Below are positions 1-8,758 of a DNA stretch of 55,317 nucleotides, piece after piece; positions within the stretch are counted from its first letter, which is position 1; every line of letters starts with the position of its first letter. The position numbers were made by a program, and so were the translations under genes. The stretch is taken from contig JAUXAL010000018.1 in NCBI GenBank assembly GCA_030619925.1, forward strand, positions 1 through 55,317. Direction: 5' to 3'. The notes below the pieces were generated by a model that was not told the origin of the DNA, did no database searches, and saw only the letters and a list, made by a program, of their open reading frames with translations. The DNA is from Phycisphaerae bacterium. Its GTDB lineage: Bacteria; Planctomycetota; Phycisphaerae; Sedimentisphaerales; Anaerobacaceae.

Positions 1-354
1 TACGACAACTCCGGCACGGCAAGGTATTCAGAGGCGACCTTGACGTTGACACAGCGGGATTGGACCAAGGAAGGTGTTGGCGCATTAACGGTTTGGTTCA
101 GGGGTGATTCGGCCAACACTGCTGCGCCGATGTCTATTACTATCAACGGCACTGCGACAGTCACTCATGGTGATCCCGATGCCGCGCTGATAGGCGCCTG
201 GACCCAATGGAATATTCCTCTGACGGACTTCAGTAATCAGGGTGTGGTCCTGACCAATGTCAACTCGATTGCTATTGGTCTTGGCGACAAGACCAGTCCG
301 CAGCCCAGTGGCTCAGGTATGATGTTCTTTGATGATATTCGGCTGTATAGATAG
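1..354 (+). CDS. C-terminal end of a secreted LamG-type protein (5' truncated by window edge)
   Basis: An open frame enters from the window edge and ends at the TAG at 352-354. The visible 117 residues form one beta-rich carbohydrate-binding-like module ending FFDDIRLYR. It is closely related, also at DNA level, to residues about 665-783 of the next gene: both begin with YDNSGTARYSEA, contain DWTK.GV..L..WF.GD..NTA and end FDDIRLY. The protein is therefore a paralogue of its neighbour. Because the module ends the chain here, this copy lacks the second LamG domain found downstream in the neighbour. Function is inferred only: extracellular glycan binding or surface attachment. Confidence 0.75.
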   Translation, partial: YDNSGTARYSEATLTLTQRDWTKEGVGALTVWFRGDSANTAAPMSITINGTATVTHGDPDAALIGAWTQWNIPLTDFSNQGVVLTNVNSIAIGLGDKTSPQPSGSGMMFFDDIRLYR

Positions 355-411
355 GCTCAGATAAATTCGTTCGCTGCTGAAACCGGATTTCGATCTCAGT
401 AGCCCCCATTG

Positions 412-468
412 CTTCTTGCCTGCCGCCCCGACTCGCGTCGGGAGACGCGGGGGCTGGCGAAGCAAGAT
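412..468. repeat. Imperfect palindromic element between the LamG genes
   Basis: TTGCTTC near 412 and GAAGCAA near 462 form outer arms. Inside lies a GC-rich hairpin CCCGACTCGCGTCGGG at about 433-448. It lies in the 235-bp gap between the two LamG genes and may end transcription of the first, but no T-tract follows. The rest of the gap up to the ribosome-binding site near 576 shows no gene. Confidence 0.4.
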
Positions 469-589
469 ATAGGGGCGCGGTTGACTATGGCAGATGTTTG
501 GATAACGGCAAGCGAGTGGCTTGACCCCCGATACGTCGAGACTGTGGCCAAAGCGCAGCTAATGTCAACTTTTTTGAAGGAGGATTATT

Positions 590-3500
590 ATGTGTAGAAA
601 ATTGATTTATCTGCTCTCTTTTGTTTTGGGGCTGGGCATTGTTGTGACCAACACAGCCGATGCTGACCCGAGTCTTGTCGGCTGGTGGAGGCTTGATGAG
701 GGCTCCGGGACGACTGCCTATGACTCGAGCGGTAATGGCAGGCACGGTACCCTTACCGGTGACCCAGAATGGGTGGCCGGGAAGATAGGCGGTGCGCTGC
801 AGTTCGATGGTCAGGGCCATGAGCGTGTATTGTTAGGTACGTTTGATGTGACCGGCAACGCCATTACTATCGCTTGCTGGTTCAAGGCCGACAATCTTGA
901 CACACCGGGCGATGACCCCCGCATGGTCTCCAAGGCGATTGGCGGTTCCAACGACCAGCACTGGTTCATGGTGAGCTCGAGCCGCCAAAGTGGTGTGAAA
1001 GTACTTCGTTTCCGCCTGAGGACGGACGGGACCACCGGGGAGATTAAAGCCGACACTACTACCGGGACTATAGAGCTCAACGAGTGGATACATGTGGCAA
1101 CGACCTGGGACGGCGCAACAATGCGGATACATAAGAACGGTGTGGAAGTTGGCAGCCTTGCCAAAGGCGGTACACTCAGCACCAACCCGGCTGCGAACGT
1201 TGCGATTGGCAACCAGCCTACGGTTGGTGATGATAGGCCGTTCGACGGTATAATCGACGACGTCCGGATTTACACGCGGGCGCTGACGCCGGAAGAGATT
1301 GAAGAGGTCATGAAAGGGATACTACCTGGTCTGGCTTCTATCCCAAGTCCGGCTGATAGGGCGACAGATGTGCCGCGGGATGTGGTTCTTAGCTGGACGC
1401 CGGGAGAATTTGCGCCGGCGATTAATGGGCACAAAGTTTACTTGAGTGATAACTTTGCCGACGTCAACGACGGCATTGGCGGTATTGCCACGAGCACCAA
1501 CAGCTATGCTCCCGTCCAACGCCTTGATTTCGACAAGACTTACTACTGGCGCGTCGATGAGGTCAACGGTCCGCCTGACTATACGGTATACCAGGGCGAC
1601 ATCTGGCGGTTTACCAGCGAGCCATTTTCTCGTCCCATCGAAAATGTGGCGGCTACAGCTTCCAGTAGCGATATAAGCAAAGGGCCCGAAAATACCGTCA
1701 ACGGGTCGGGGCTGGATGCCAGTGGTTTGTTGCACGGCACAGACGCCGACGACAAAATGTGGCTGAGCGGTATGATAGGGCCACAGCCGACCTGGATCGA
1801 ATTTCAGCTCGACAGTGTTTACAAACTGCACCAGATGTGGGTATGGAACTCGAATACGACTTTGGAGTCGGTGGTTGGTTTAGGGTTCAAAGATGTTTCC
1901 ATTGAGTATTCGGTCAATGGCACCGACTATACGACATTAGGTACAACTGCCGAGTTCGCCCGGGCACCGGGGGCGTCCGACTATGCATACAATACCACTG
2001 TTGATTTTGGTGGTGTAGCAGCAAAGTACGTCAGGCTTACGGTTAACAGCAACTGGGGAGGCCTCCTGGCCCAATATGGTCTCAGTGAGGTTCGCTTCTT
2101 CCATATACCTGTGCAGGCAAGAAAGCCCTACCCGGATTCCGGGGCAGCAGATGTGGGCCCGGATGTGGTCCTTGGCTGGATAGCGGGAAGAGAGGCAGTT
2201 ACGCACGATGTGTACCTCAGCACCGACGAGCAGGCTGTGATAGACGGTACTGCCGCTGTTGCTACCGTGACCGAGACCAGCTACGCCCCCTTGTCCCTCG
2301 ATTTAGGCGCGACCCACTACTGGAAGATTAACGACGTCAATGAGGCCGAGACCCCAACTACCTGGGAAAGTAAAATCTGGAGCTTCACGACGAACGACCA
2401 TATTGTTGTGGACGATTTCGAGAGCTACAATGACCTTGACCCCGGTGACCCGGCGAGCAAGAGGATATTTAACGTGTGGATAGACGGATACGGCATCGAT
2501 ACAAACGGCTCTCTCGTGGGTTATGGGAATCCTCCATTTTGCGAGCAAACTATCGTTCACGGCGGCGAGCAGTCGATGCCGCTCTTCTACGACAACTCCG
2601 GCACGGCAAGATATTCGGAGGCGGAGCTGACGCTGAGTCCGCCGCAGGATTGGACTAAGAATGGTGTTAAGACGTTATCACTGTGGTTCTGCGGTGATCA
2701 GAGCAACACCGCCGAGCAGATGTACGTGAAGATCAACGGCTCCAAGATTACATACGATAGTGATGCCACTAACCTAAAACAAGCAGTATGGCAACCATGG
2801 AATATTGACCTGGCATCGTCCGGCATTGACCTGCGGAGTGTCACGAAGCTTGCTATTGGCTTTGGAGACGAGGCGAATTTGACGGTGGGCGGTGCAGGCG
2901 TGGTGTACTTTGACGATATCAGGCTGTATGCTTATAGCCGACAGTTGATCACACCGACCGATCCCGGCAACGCCGGTCTGGTTGCACACTGGCAGTTTGA
3001 TGAGGGTTCAGGGAATACCACTGTCAACAGCTCTGGAAATGGCCATGATGGCACCATTTCTGGGGCCACATGGACCAGCCCAGGCTGGGACGGCACGGGC
3101 TACTGTCTCGATTTCGACGGTCAGGGTACTGACCGCGTGTCCGTGGGTTCATTCGACGTGACCGGCAACGCCATTAGTATCGCTTGCTGGTTCAAGGCCG
3201 ACAATCTTGACACACCGGGCAATGACCCCCGCATGGTCTCCAAGGCGATTGGCGGTGACAACGAACAGCACTTGTTCATGGTGAGCTCGAGCCGCGAAAG
3301 TGATGTGAAAGTACTTCGTTTCCGCCTGAAGACGGACGGGACCACCGGGGAGCTTGAAGCCGACACTACTACCGGGACTATAGAACTTGACGTGTGGATA
3401 CATGTGGCAGCGACCTGGGACGGCGTAACTATGCGGATATATAAGAACGGTGTGGAAGTCGGCAGCCTCGCCAAGGGCGGTACACTCAGTACCAACCCGG

Positions 3501-3655
3501 CTGCGAACGTTTCGATTGGTAACCAGCCTGCCGGTACTGGCGATAGACCTTTCGACGGTCTGATCGACGATGTCCGCATTTACGACCGGGCGTTGTCACA
3601 AGAGGAGATTACGTGGCTGGCCGGCAGGACTAAGCCCATTGACAAGCCGTTTTGA
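590..3655 (+). CDS. Secreted multidomain LamG / discoidin-like protein
   Basis: A 1021-residue exported protein. ATG at 590 follows a strong GAAGGAGG site; an N-terminal signal peptide (residues 1-25, hydrophobic LIYLLSFVLGLGIVV) is clear. Domains in order: LamG/concanavalin-like jelly roll (about 30-242, starting GWWRLDEGSGTTAYD), fibronectin-like module (about 250-345), discoidin/F5-8C-like module (about 348-505), second fibronectin-like module (about 510-600), carbohydrate-binding-like module (about 605-783) and second LamG (about 795-1010). The two LamG domains are near duplicates, with long identical DNA stretches (for example around 850-930 and 3170-3250). No catalytic residues, LPXTG or PEP-CTERM tail is visible. 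Such proteins are common in planctomycetes and probably bind polysaccharide; the ligand is unknown. Confidence 0.8.
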   Translation: MCRKLIYLLSFVLGLGIVVTNTADADPSLVGWWRLDEGSGTTAYDSSGNGRHGTLTGDPEWVAGKIGGALQFDGQGHERVLLGTFDVTGNAITIACWFKADNLDTPGDDPRMVSKAIGGSNDQHWFMVSSSRQSGVKVLRFRLRTDGTTGEIKADTTTGTIELNEWIHVATTWDGATMRIHKNGVEVGSLAKGGTLSTNPAANVAIGNQPTVGDDRPFDGIIDDVRIYTRALTPEEIEEVMKGILPGLASIPSPADRATDVPRDVVLSWTPGEFAPAINGHKVYLSDNFADVNDGIGGIATSTNSYAPVQRLDFDKTYYWRVDEVNGPPDYTVYQGDIWRFTSEPFSRPIENVAATASSSDISKGPENTVNGSGLDASGLLHGTDADDKMWLSGMIGPQPTWIEFQLDSVYKLHQMWVWNSNTTLESVVGLGFKDVSIEYSVNGTDYTTLGTTAEFARAPGASDYAYNTTVDFGGVAAKYVRLTVNSNWGGLLAQYGLSEVRFFHIPVQARKPYPDSGAADVGPDVVLGWIAGREAVTHDVYLSTDEQAVIDGTAAVATVTETSYAPLSLDLGATHYWKINDVNEAETPTTWESKIWSFTTNDHIVVDDFESYNDLDPGDPASKRIFNVWIDGYGIDTNGSLVGYGNPPFCEQTIVHGGEQSMPLFYDNSGTARYSEAELTLSPPQDWTKNGVKTLSLWFCGDQSNTAEQMYVKINGSKITYDSDATNLKQAVWQPWNIDLASSGIDLRSVTKLAIGFGDEANLTVGGAGVVYFDDIRLYAYSRQLITPTDPGNAGLVAHWQFDEGSGNTTVNSSGNGHDGTISGATWTSPGWDGTGYCLDFDGQGTDRVSVGSFDVTGNAISIACWFKADNLDTPGNDPRMVSKAIGGDNEQHLFMVSSSRESDVKVLRFRLKTDGTTGELEADTTTGTIELDVWIHVAATWDGVTMRIYKNGVEVGSLAKGGTLSTNPAANVSIGNQPAGTGDRPFDGLIDDVRIYDRALSQEEITWLAGRTKPIDKPF

Positions 3656-3758
3656 CATGAATGAAGACAGTGTGGATTATGCCGGGATAGTGGATTTTTG
3701 GCTTGATGAGTAGCACTGGCCGGGGCCGTAACAGCGTCGTGATATAAGGCTGATTAAG

Positions 3759-3814
3759 TTCCCGCCCCGCACAGAGTTTACCCCGCACCGTGATGCGGGG
3801 GTGCGGGGCGGGAA
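3759..3814. terminator. Nested GC-rich hairpin between convergent genes
   Basis: Arms TTCCCGCCCCGCAC (3759-3772) and GTGCGGGGCGGGAA (3801-3814) are perfectly complementary. They enclose a second perfect hairpin, CCCCGCA/TGCGGGG (3781-3800). It sits between the 3' ends of the LamG gene (+) and the DUF362 gene (-), so a two-way termination role is plausible. It lacks a clear T-run and could instead be a dispersed palindromic repeat. Bases 3656-3758 hold nothing else recognised. Confidence 0.5.
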
Positions 3815-3862
3815 TGACATAAAGATTTGCGCCAATTTCTGACTGGGCGAGGCAGCCGACGA

Positions 3863-4654
3863 TTAGCCCTTCACTATTTCGATATTCTCCATACTCCCGA
3901 GCAGGCCGTTGGCCAGTGTCAGATACTCCAGCCGTTTCGGATTGTGGCCGAGCATTTTGCTGCCGAGAGCATCGACCGCAACGGGGTCGAAGCCGGCCAG
4001 AATAATGTCTAAAATCTTTTGCTTACCGGCCAGGTGCGTTCCCTTCAGCGCTACGGAGGCATCAGCTACCGACAAATCGGGCTTTTTATACAAGCATACA
4101 TCCACAACGGACTTGTCCGTCGAGGGGCTGTGCAGCTTTGATTTGTTCCATGAGCCGGCGTAGAACCTGCCCGGGGCGATGCCAAACATGTTCTTCATTG
4201 CAATGGTGGTCTTGGTGAAGCTGTGGTCCTTAAGCACCGGCAGCGAAATTACAAATGCCTCGGGGACAATCCTGGGCATGTGAAACTGCTTTAGCTGCAG
4301 GGCGTTATCATTTTTGAGGACGACGGTTTCGGCCTGGTTGAAGTCGACCAGTTTTATGCCGTAGCTTTTGGCCAGGTCAGTGTATCCCAGCGCAGCAAAT
4401 ACTTCTGGTGTCGTGCCGGTCCCGCAGCCTTCACCTATTATAATTTCAGCCTTTGTGTGGTTCTTGCAGTAATTATAGACCGCTTCGGCTGCGGCAACGC
4501 TCGTTGTGACCGGTGGCGGCGAGGAATTTGTAAGGTTCGGCTTGATAATGATAAGCCCTTCCTGCGGCAGCCGTGCCCCGGCGCCAATCAGGTCGAGGGC
4601 CTTGGCTATGCTGCTCTTGTAATCTACAAACTCTACCTCGGCGACTTGGCTCAT
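3863..4654 (-). CDS. DUF362 domain-containing protein
   Basis: 263 residues. Family features are IIIKPNL near residue 37, the Thr/Pro-rich PPPVTTS that follows, and LPVLKDHSFTKTTIAMKNMFG in the middle. The C-terminal GFDPVAVDALGSKMLG is also typical of DUF362. Family members often carry a ferredoxin domain; none is present here and there are no Cys pairs, so this is the short, soluble form. Biochemical function is unknown for the family. No signal peptide. It stands alone, convergent with the LamG gene and divergent from the ABC unit. The start is the ATG at 4652-4654; no strong ribosome-binding site precedes it. Confidence 0.8.
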   Translation of the reverse strand: MSQVAEVEFVDYKSSIAKALDLIGAGARLPQEGLIIIKPNLTNSSPPPVTTSVAAAEAVYNYCKNHTKAEIIIGEGCGTGTTPEVFAALGYTDLAKSYGIKLVDFNQAETVVLKNDNALQLKQFHMPRIVPEAFVISLPVLKDHSFTKTTIAMKNMFGIAPGRFYAGSWNKSKLHSPSTDKSVVDVCLYKKPDLSVADASVALKGTHLAGKQKILDIILAGFDPVAVDALGSKMLGHNPKRLEYLTLANGLLGSMENIEIVKG

Positions 4655-4749
4655 AACTCACAAACTATTAAACAGTTAAGGGTTCTGAGCAAAAATAATC
4701 TGTTGTAAGGGGTTGACTGTCAAGAAATTTTGGGTAAATTTATACGAAC

Positions 4750-4764
4750 CCGCCGGCAGGCGGG
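4750..4764. repeat. Short palindrome CCGCC-N4-GGCGGG
   Basis: CCGCC GGCA GGCGGG lies in the leader region upstream of the 7-bp array. It resembles the CCGCC-N8-GGCGGG palindromes found inside genes elsewhere in this window but has a 4-nt loop. Confidence 0.5.
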
Positions 4765-4804
4765 CCACTATAAAGGGCAAAATTGGTACGTGTTTTGTGG
4801 AGAT

Positions 4805-5042
4805 GAAGACAGAAGACAGAAGACAGAAGACAGAGGACAGAGGACAGAGGACAGAAGACAGAAGACAGAGGACAGAGGACAGAGGACAGAGGACAGAGGA
4901 CAGAGGACAGAAGACAGAGGACAGAGGACAGAGGACAGAAGACAGAAGACAGAGGACAGAGGACAGAAGACAGAAGACAGAGGACAGAGGACAGAGGACA
5001 GAAGACAGAGGACAGAGGACAGAGGACAGAAGACAGAGGACA
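4805..5042. repeat. 34-unit heptanucleotide array (GARGACA)
   Basis: Exactly 34 contiguous 7-bp units of GAAGACA or GAGGACA (the last is GAGGAAC), 238 bp, with no indel. The units differ essentially only at the third base. Because 7 is not a multiple of 3, each of the three frames reads the same 7-residue peptide cycle. No stop codon occurs in any frame of either strand, which creates artificial long ORFs that run into the ABC ATPase gene downstream. The array ends 41 bp before the ATPase start codon. Confidence 0.95.
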
Positions 5043-5083
5043 GAGGAACGGTATTTCAAAATGGTATTTCTAACGGGGTAGAT

Positions 5084-5800
5084 ATGATAGAGGTCAAAGA
5101 ACTTCGGCGTAGTTTCGGGCTGGTCATTGCTGTTGATGGTATATCGTTCGAGGTGGAAAAGGGCCAGGTTCTGGGCCTTCTCGGGCCCAATGGGGCGGGC
5201 AAAACCACCGCGATGAGAATGTTAGCGTGTTTTCTGCGGCCCGACAGCGGGACAGCTTCGGTTGGTGGGTATGATATTTTGCAAAACCCGGTCGAGGTCA
5301 GGCGGTCAATCGGGTACTTGGCAGAGAATTCGCCGGCATACAACGAGATGACGGTCGGGGGGTTTTTGAACTTTGTTTGCGATGCCAGAGAGATTAAGGG
5401 CAAAGAACGTAAGCGGGCGCTGGACCGGATTGTCCCGATGTGTTCGATTGAGTCTGTATACCATCAGACGATTGAAACGTTGTCAAAGGGATATAAACGG
5501 CGCGTGGGGCTGGCTCAAGCGCTAATTCACGACCCGGACGTGCTTATTCTTGATGAACCTACCGATGGGCTGGATCCCAATCAGAAACATGAAGTCAGAC
5601 GGCTTATAAATAAAATGTCGAAGGACAAGTGTATTATTATCTCGACCCACATTCTCGAAGAAGTGGAGGCTGTTTGCTCGAGGACGATAATCATTTCCAG
5701 AGGCCGAATATTGGTAGATTCAACGCCCGGTGAGTTGAAGGAGAAGTACCAGTGCGGTCTCGATGCGGTTTTTCGTAAGATTACCAAGAGTGGTAATTAG
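5084..5800 (+). CDS. ABC transporter ATP-binding protein (Gld/Nat type)
   Basis: 238 residues from the ATG at 5084. An upstream in-frame ATG at 4730 is rejected because it would translate the 7-bp array. Walker A GPNGAGKT is near residues 38-45, Q-loop region GYLAEN, signature LSKGYKRR, Walker B DVLILDEPTDGLDPN and H-loop STH follow in normal order and spacing. It energises the membrane protein encoded next. The order ATPase, ABC-2 permease, GldG-like protein, DUF4340 protein is a known conserved arrangement outside gliding bacteria. Substrate unknown. Spacing to the permease is about 70 bp and holds a TTAATTGG triplet repeat. Confidence 0.92.
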   Translation: MIEVKELRRSFGLVIAVDGISFEVEKGQVLGLLGPNGAGKTTAMRMLACFLRPDSGTASVGGYDILQNPVEVRRSIGYLAENSPAYNEMTVGGFLNFVCDAREIKGKERKRALDRIVPMCSIESVYHQTIETLSKGYKRRVGLAQALIHDPDVLILDEPTDGLDPNQKHEVRRLINKMSKDKCIIISTHILEEVEAVCSRTIIISRGRILVDSTPGELKEKYQCGLDAVFRKITKSGN

Positions 5801-5824
5801 TTAATTGGTTAATTGGTTAATTGG
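5801..5824. repeat. TTAATTGG x3 tandem repeat
   Basis: Three perfect 8-bp units directly after the ATPase stop codon, followed by a partial fourth. The 8-bp period differs from the 7-bp arrays elsewhere in the window. Confidence 0.8.
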
Positions 5825-5870
5825 TTAAATAGTTGCCGGTTACGAATTAACCAGATGAGGAGTGCAAAAA

Positions 5871-6602
5871 ATGCATAGTTTTTTGGCGGTGTTCAAGAGG
5901 GAGCTAAAGAGTTATTTCACGACCCCTCTTGCGTATGTGTTTCTTGTAATTTTTTTGTTTTTCTCGGGGTATCTGACTTTCAAGCAGGGCTTCTATGAAA
6001 TGGAGCAGGCGGATATGCGTGCGTTTTTTATGAATTTGCCGCTGCTGTTTGTTTTTATGGTGCCGTCGACAGCGATGCGAATGTGGGCTGAAGAGCGAAA
6101 GGTCGGCTCGATTGAGCTGCTTTTTACTCTGCCGATTACAATAACACAGGCGGTCTTGGGCAAGTTCTTTGCAGCGTGGCTTTTCCTTGCGATTGCATTG
6201 GCGTTGACTTTCCCTATGGTCATTACAGTCTGTTACCTTGGTGACCCCGATGTCGGCTTGATAATCACCAGCTACATCGGGAGTTTGTTGATGGCCGGCG
6301 GGTTCCTTGCCATCGGCTGTTTCTTTTCGGCGGTCAGCAAGAACCAGGTGATAAGTTTTGTCCTGTCCGTGGTTGCCTGTGCGGTGCTTGTTTTTGCGGG
6401 TATGCCGACAACGCTCAATTTCGCTTCGACGTTCTTACCTGCCGGTTTGGTCTCGGCGATAGAGAGTATGAGTTTTCAGATACACTTTGAGTCAATCCAG
6501 AGAGGGGTGCTCAAGTTCGGAGACATTTCTTACTTTGTGTTGCTGATTGTCGGATGGATTGCCGCCTGCAGTATTGTTTTGGATGAAAGCAAGGCAGGTT
6601 AA
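5871..6602 (+). CDS. ABC-2 type transporter permease (GldF-like)
   Basis: 243 residues with about six hydrophobic segments. It begins MHSFLAVFKRELKSYFTTPLAYVF, the classic start of this permease family, and contains VPSTAMRMWAEERKVGSIELLFTLPI, the conserved cytoplasmic loop of ABC-2 permeases. ATG 5871 is preferred over an in-frame GTG at 5862 because GAGGAG (5857-5862) lies 8 nt upstream of the ATG. It is the membrane partner of the preceding ATPase and is followed after about 50 bp by the GldG-like gene. Substrate unknown. Confidence 0.9.
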   Translation: MHSFLAVFKRELKSYFTTPLAYVFLVIFLFFSGYLTFKQGFYEMEQADMRAFFMNLPLLFVFMVPSTAMRMWAEERKVGSIELLFTLPITITQAVLGKFFAAWLFLAIALALTFPMVITVCYLGDPDVGLIITSYIGSLLMAGGFLAIGCFFSAVSKNQVISFVLSVVACAVLVFAGMPTTLNFASTFLPAGLVSAIESMSFQIHFESIQRGVLKFGDISYFVLLIVGWIAACSIVLDESKAG

Positions 6603-6653
6603 TGAAGCCGGTCGGAATTTTTACGACGGCGCATTGAGGAGATTTGTAATAAT

Positions 6654-8705
6654 ATGGCAAAAAAACAACAAATTTCGGCTCCCGCGAAGCGGGGCCCCTC
6701 CAAGGGGGTCAACCGAACGATACGAGCTATCATCGGTGCGATCCTGGTTTTGGTGATTACTTTCTCTGCGATAAGCATTAGCCAAAATGTTGGAAAGGTG
6801 TTGAAGGTCGATATTACCGACCAGAGGCTTTATACCCTTTCGGATGGAACAAAAGCGATTTTGGCTAAACTTCATCAGCCGATTAAAGCCAGGCTTTACT
6901 ACGCAAAGACCGCTGCGCTAAAAGGGCCGGACCAGATTCAGTTTTTCAACAACTATTATCAGTTCGTCAGAGCGCTGCTGGAAGAATACGTCGCAGCGTC
7001 CAAAGGTATGGTCGAGCTGGAAGTTATCGACCCGAGGCCTTTCTCTGATGATGAGGCCCAGGCAATGCGGTATGGCTTGAAGCGGTTTCCCATAACTCAA
7101 GAGGAGAGCTTCTTCTTTGGCTTGGTGGTGCAGACACAGTTTGGGGTTGAAAAGGCCATGCCGTTCTTCTCGCCCAACCGACAGAATTTTGTTGAGTATG
7201 ATATAAGCTATATGATAGATACTGCGGTTACCCGTCAGAAGAAGAGAGTGGGCATAATGAGCTCGCTGCCGGTAATGGGCGACGACGTGAGCGGGTATAT
7301 GGCTGAGATGATGATGAGGCAGGGTCAACGGCCGAAGCCGGCCTGGACTTTCGTTGAACAGTTGCGCAGGAAGTACGAAGTCAAGGAAGTAGCCACAGAT
7401 GTCAATGACATTCAGGATGTTGATATTCTGCTGGTTATTCACCCCAAGGACCTGCCGGAGGGAACGTTGTTTGCGATAGATCAGTTCGTGCTCAAAGGCG
7501 GCAAAATGATTGTGTGCGTTGACCCTCATTGCTTTGCGGACAGGGCCGAGCAGATGCCAATGCAGATGCGGATGCAGCGCTCGCAGAGTTCGCAGCTAAA
7601 CGCGCTTCTGGGGACGTGGGGCCTTGAGATGCCGGCCAATACATTCGCCGGGGACAGAAGCTTGGCAATGATGGCTAACATCACTCGCGACCAGAGACCG
7701 GAGAGGGTCATTGGTTATCTTAACCTGACGCCGGAAGGAAAATGTTTTGATACGGACAATGTGATTACAGCGGAGCTTAACCAGGTAAGAATTTTGTTCT
7801 CCGGCGTGCTGCAGGAGGTTGAAGATTCAAACGAGGTCCAAAGCGATGCCCAGATTGAACGAATACCGCTTCTTATGACGACCAGCAGAGGCAATAGCTG
7901 GTCGATAAGCAGTCCGTTTGAACTGATGATGCTGAACGCACAGAGTCTTATGAGAAAATTCGTCGATGGGATCAAGCCTGTGACAATGGGTTATCTGATT
8001 ACGGGTCGTTTTAAGAGTAGTTTTCCTGATGGTATTGAGATTGAGGTCGAATCGAGCGAAGACGAATCTTCGGACGAGCCGAAAGATCCAAATGAGGACA
8101 AGAAAACCAAGAAGCTGATTACAGGTCTCAAAGAAGCCGAGCAAAATTGTGCAGTGGTGGTTTTTGCAGATGTTGACTTTATCAGTGACGGTCTGGCGTA
8201 CCAGGATTCTTTCTTCGGCAAGCTTGTTGTTGGTGATAATAGTGCTTTAATGCTGAACACAATTGATGATTTGAGCGGGTCGAGTGATCTGGTTTCAATC
8301 AGGTCGCGAGGGAACTTTAAGCGCCCGTTTGTTGTTGTTGACGAAATCAAAAGGCAGGCAGAGGCCGAAACAGCCGAAGAAGTGGCGAAGGTTAACGCGC
8401 AAATTGCGGGCTTCCAGAGCGAGTTACAATATATTCTGGCTTCGGCGAAAGAAGGTGAGGAAGAAGTTATCGGCAGTACGATATTACAGAAGAAAAAGAG
8501 CGTTGAATTGAAGATACATCAGGCGCAGCGTCAATTGAATGAGGTAAAACTGAAAAGGCGCGAGCGAATCGAACATTTGGGTAATAGGCTGCGCCAGGCA
8601 AATATGCTTGGGGCCCCGACGGTGATACTGGTCATTGCGGTAGCGTTGGGCGTTCGTCGCGGCGCCCGAAAGAGGCATTATATCAGTCATGCGAGCGACG
8701 CTTAA
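6654..8705 (+). CDS. GldG-like ABC transporter auxiliary membrane protein
   Basis: 683 residues. One transmembrane segment near residues 25-47 is followed by a large periplasmic part with the family hallmark ITDQRLYTLSDGTKAIL and the Rossmann-like region VDILLVIHPKDLPEGTLFAIDQFVLKGGKMIV. A charged coiled-coil stretch (about 565-650) precedes a second transmembrane segment near the C-terminus (APTVILVIAVALG). AGGAG precedes the ATG by a normal distance. GldG-type proteins work with GldA/GldF in ABC complexes. Residues 8-15 (SAPAKRGPS region) are coded by a GC palindrome that recurs inside other genes of this window, so the extreme N-terminus may be a recent insertion. Confidence 0.85.
   Translation: MAKKQQISAPAKRGPSKGVNRTIRAIIGAILVLVITFSAISISQNVGKVLKVDITDQRLYTLSDGTKAILAKLHQPIKARLYYAKTAALKGPDQIQFFNNYYQFVRALLEEYVAASKGMVELEVIDPRPFSDDEAQAMRYGLKRFPITQEESFFFGLVVQTQFGVEKAMPFFSPNRQNFVEYDISYMIDTAVTRQKKRVGIMSSLPVMGDDVSGYMAEMMMRQGQRPKPAWTFVEQLRRKYEVKEVATDVNDIQDVDILLVIHPKDLPEGTLFAIDQFVLKGGKMIVCVDPHCFADRAEQMPMQMRMQRSQSSQLNALLGTWGLEMPANTFAGDRSLAMMANITRDQRPERVIGYLNLTPEGKCFDTDNVITAELNQVRILFSGVLQEVEDSNEVQSDAQIERIPLLMTTSRGNSWSISSPFELMMLNAQSLMRKFVDGIKPVTMGYLITGRFKSSFPDGIEIEVESSEDESSDEPKDPNEDKKTKKLITGLKEAEQNCAVVVFADVDFISDGLAYQDSFFGKLVVGDNSALMLNTIDDLSGSSDLVSIRSRGNFKRPFVVVDEIKRQAEAETAEEVAKVNAQIAGFQSELQYILASAKEGEEEVIGSTILQKKKSVELKIHQAQRQLNEVKLKRRERIEHLGNRLRQANMLGAPTVILVIAVALGVRRGARKRHYISHASDA
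6677..6698. repeat. Intragenic palindrome, family B (in the gldG-like gene)
   Basis: GGCTCCCGCGAAGCGGGGCC is the reverse-complement form of an element also seen at 9482-9505, 27188-27211 and 34830-34853. It is read here as Ala-Pro-Ala-Lys-Arg-Gly-Pro in the N-terminal tail. Confidence 0.75.
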
Positions 8706-8758
8706 ACCGTGGCTCGTCGCTTGGGTCACGGGCCCCGGAACACGATAGGAGTTTTATA

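Noticed and set aside
4676-5059. Minus-strand ORF with SSVLCPL repeats
   Set aside because: It is only the reverse reading of the stop-free heptanucleotide array.
4730-5083. Long N-terminal extension of the ABC ATPase starting at 4730
   Set aside because: It would translate the 7-bp repeat array; a standard family start (MIEVKELRRSFG) begins at 5084.
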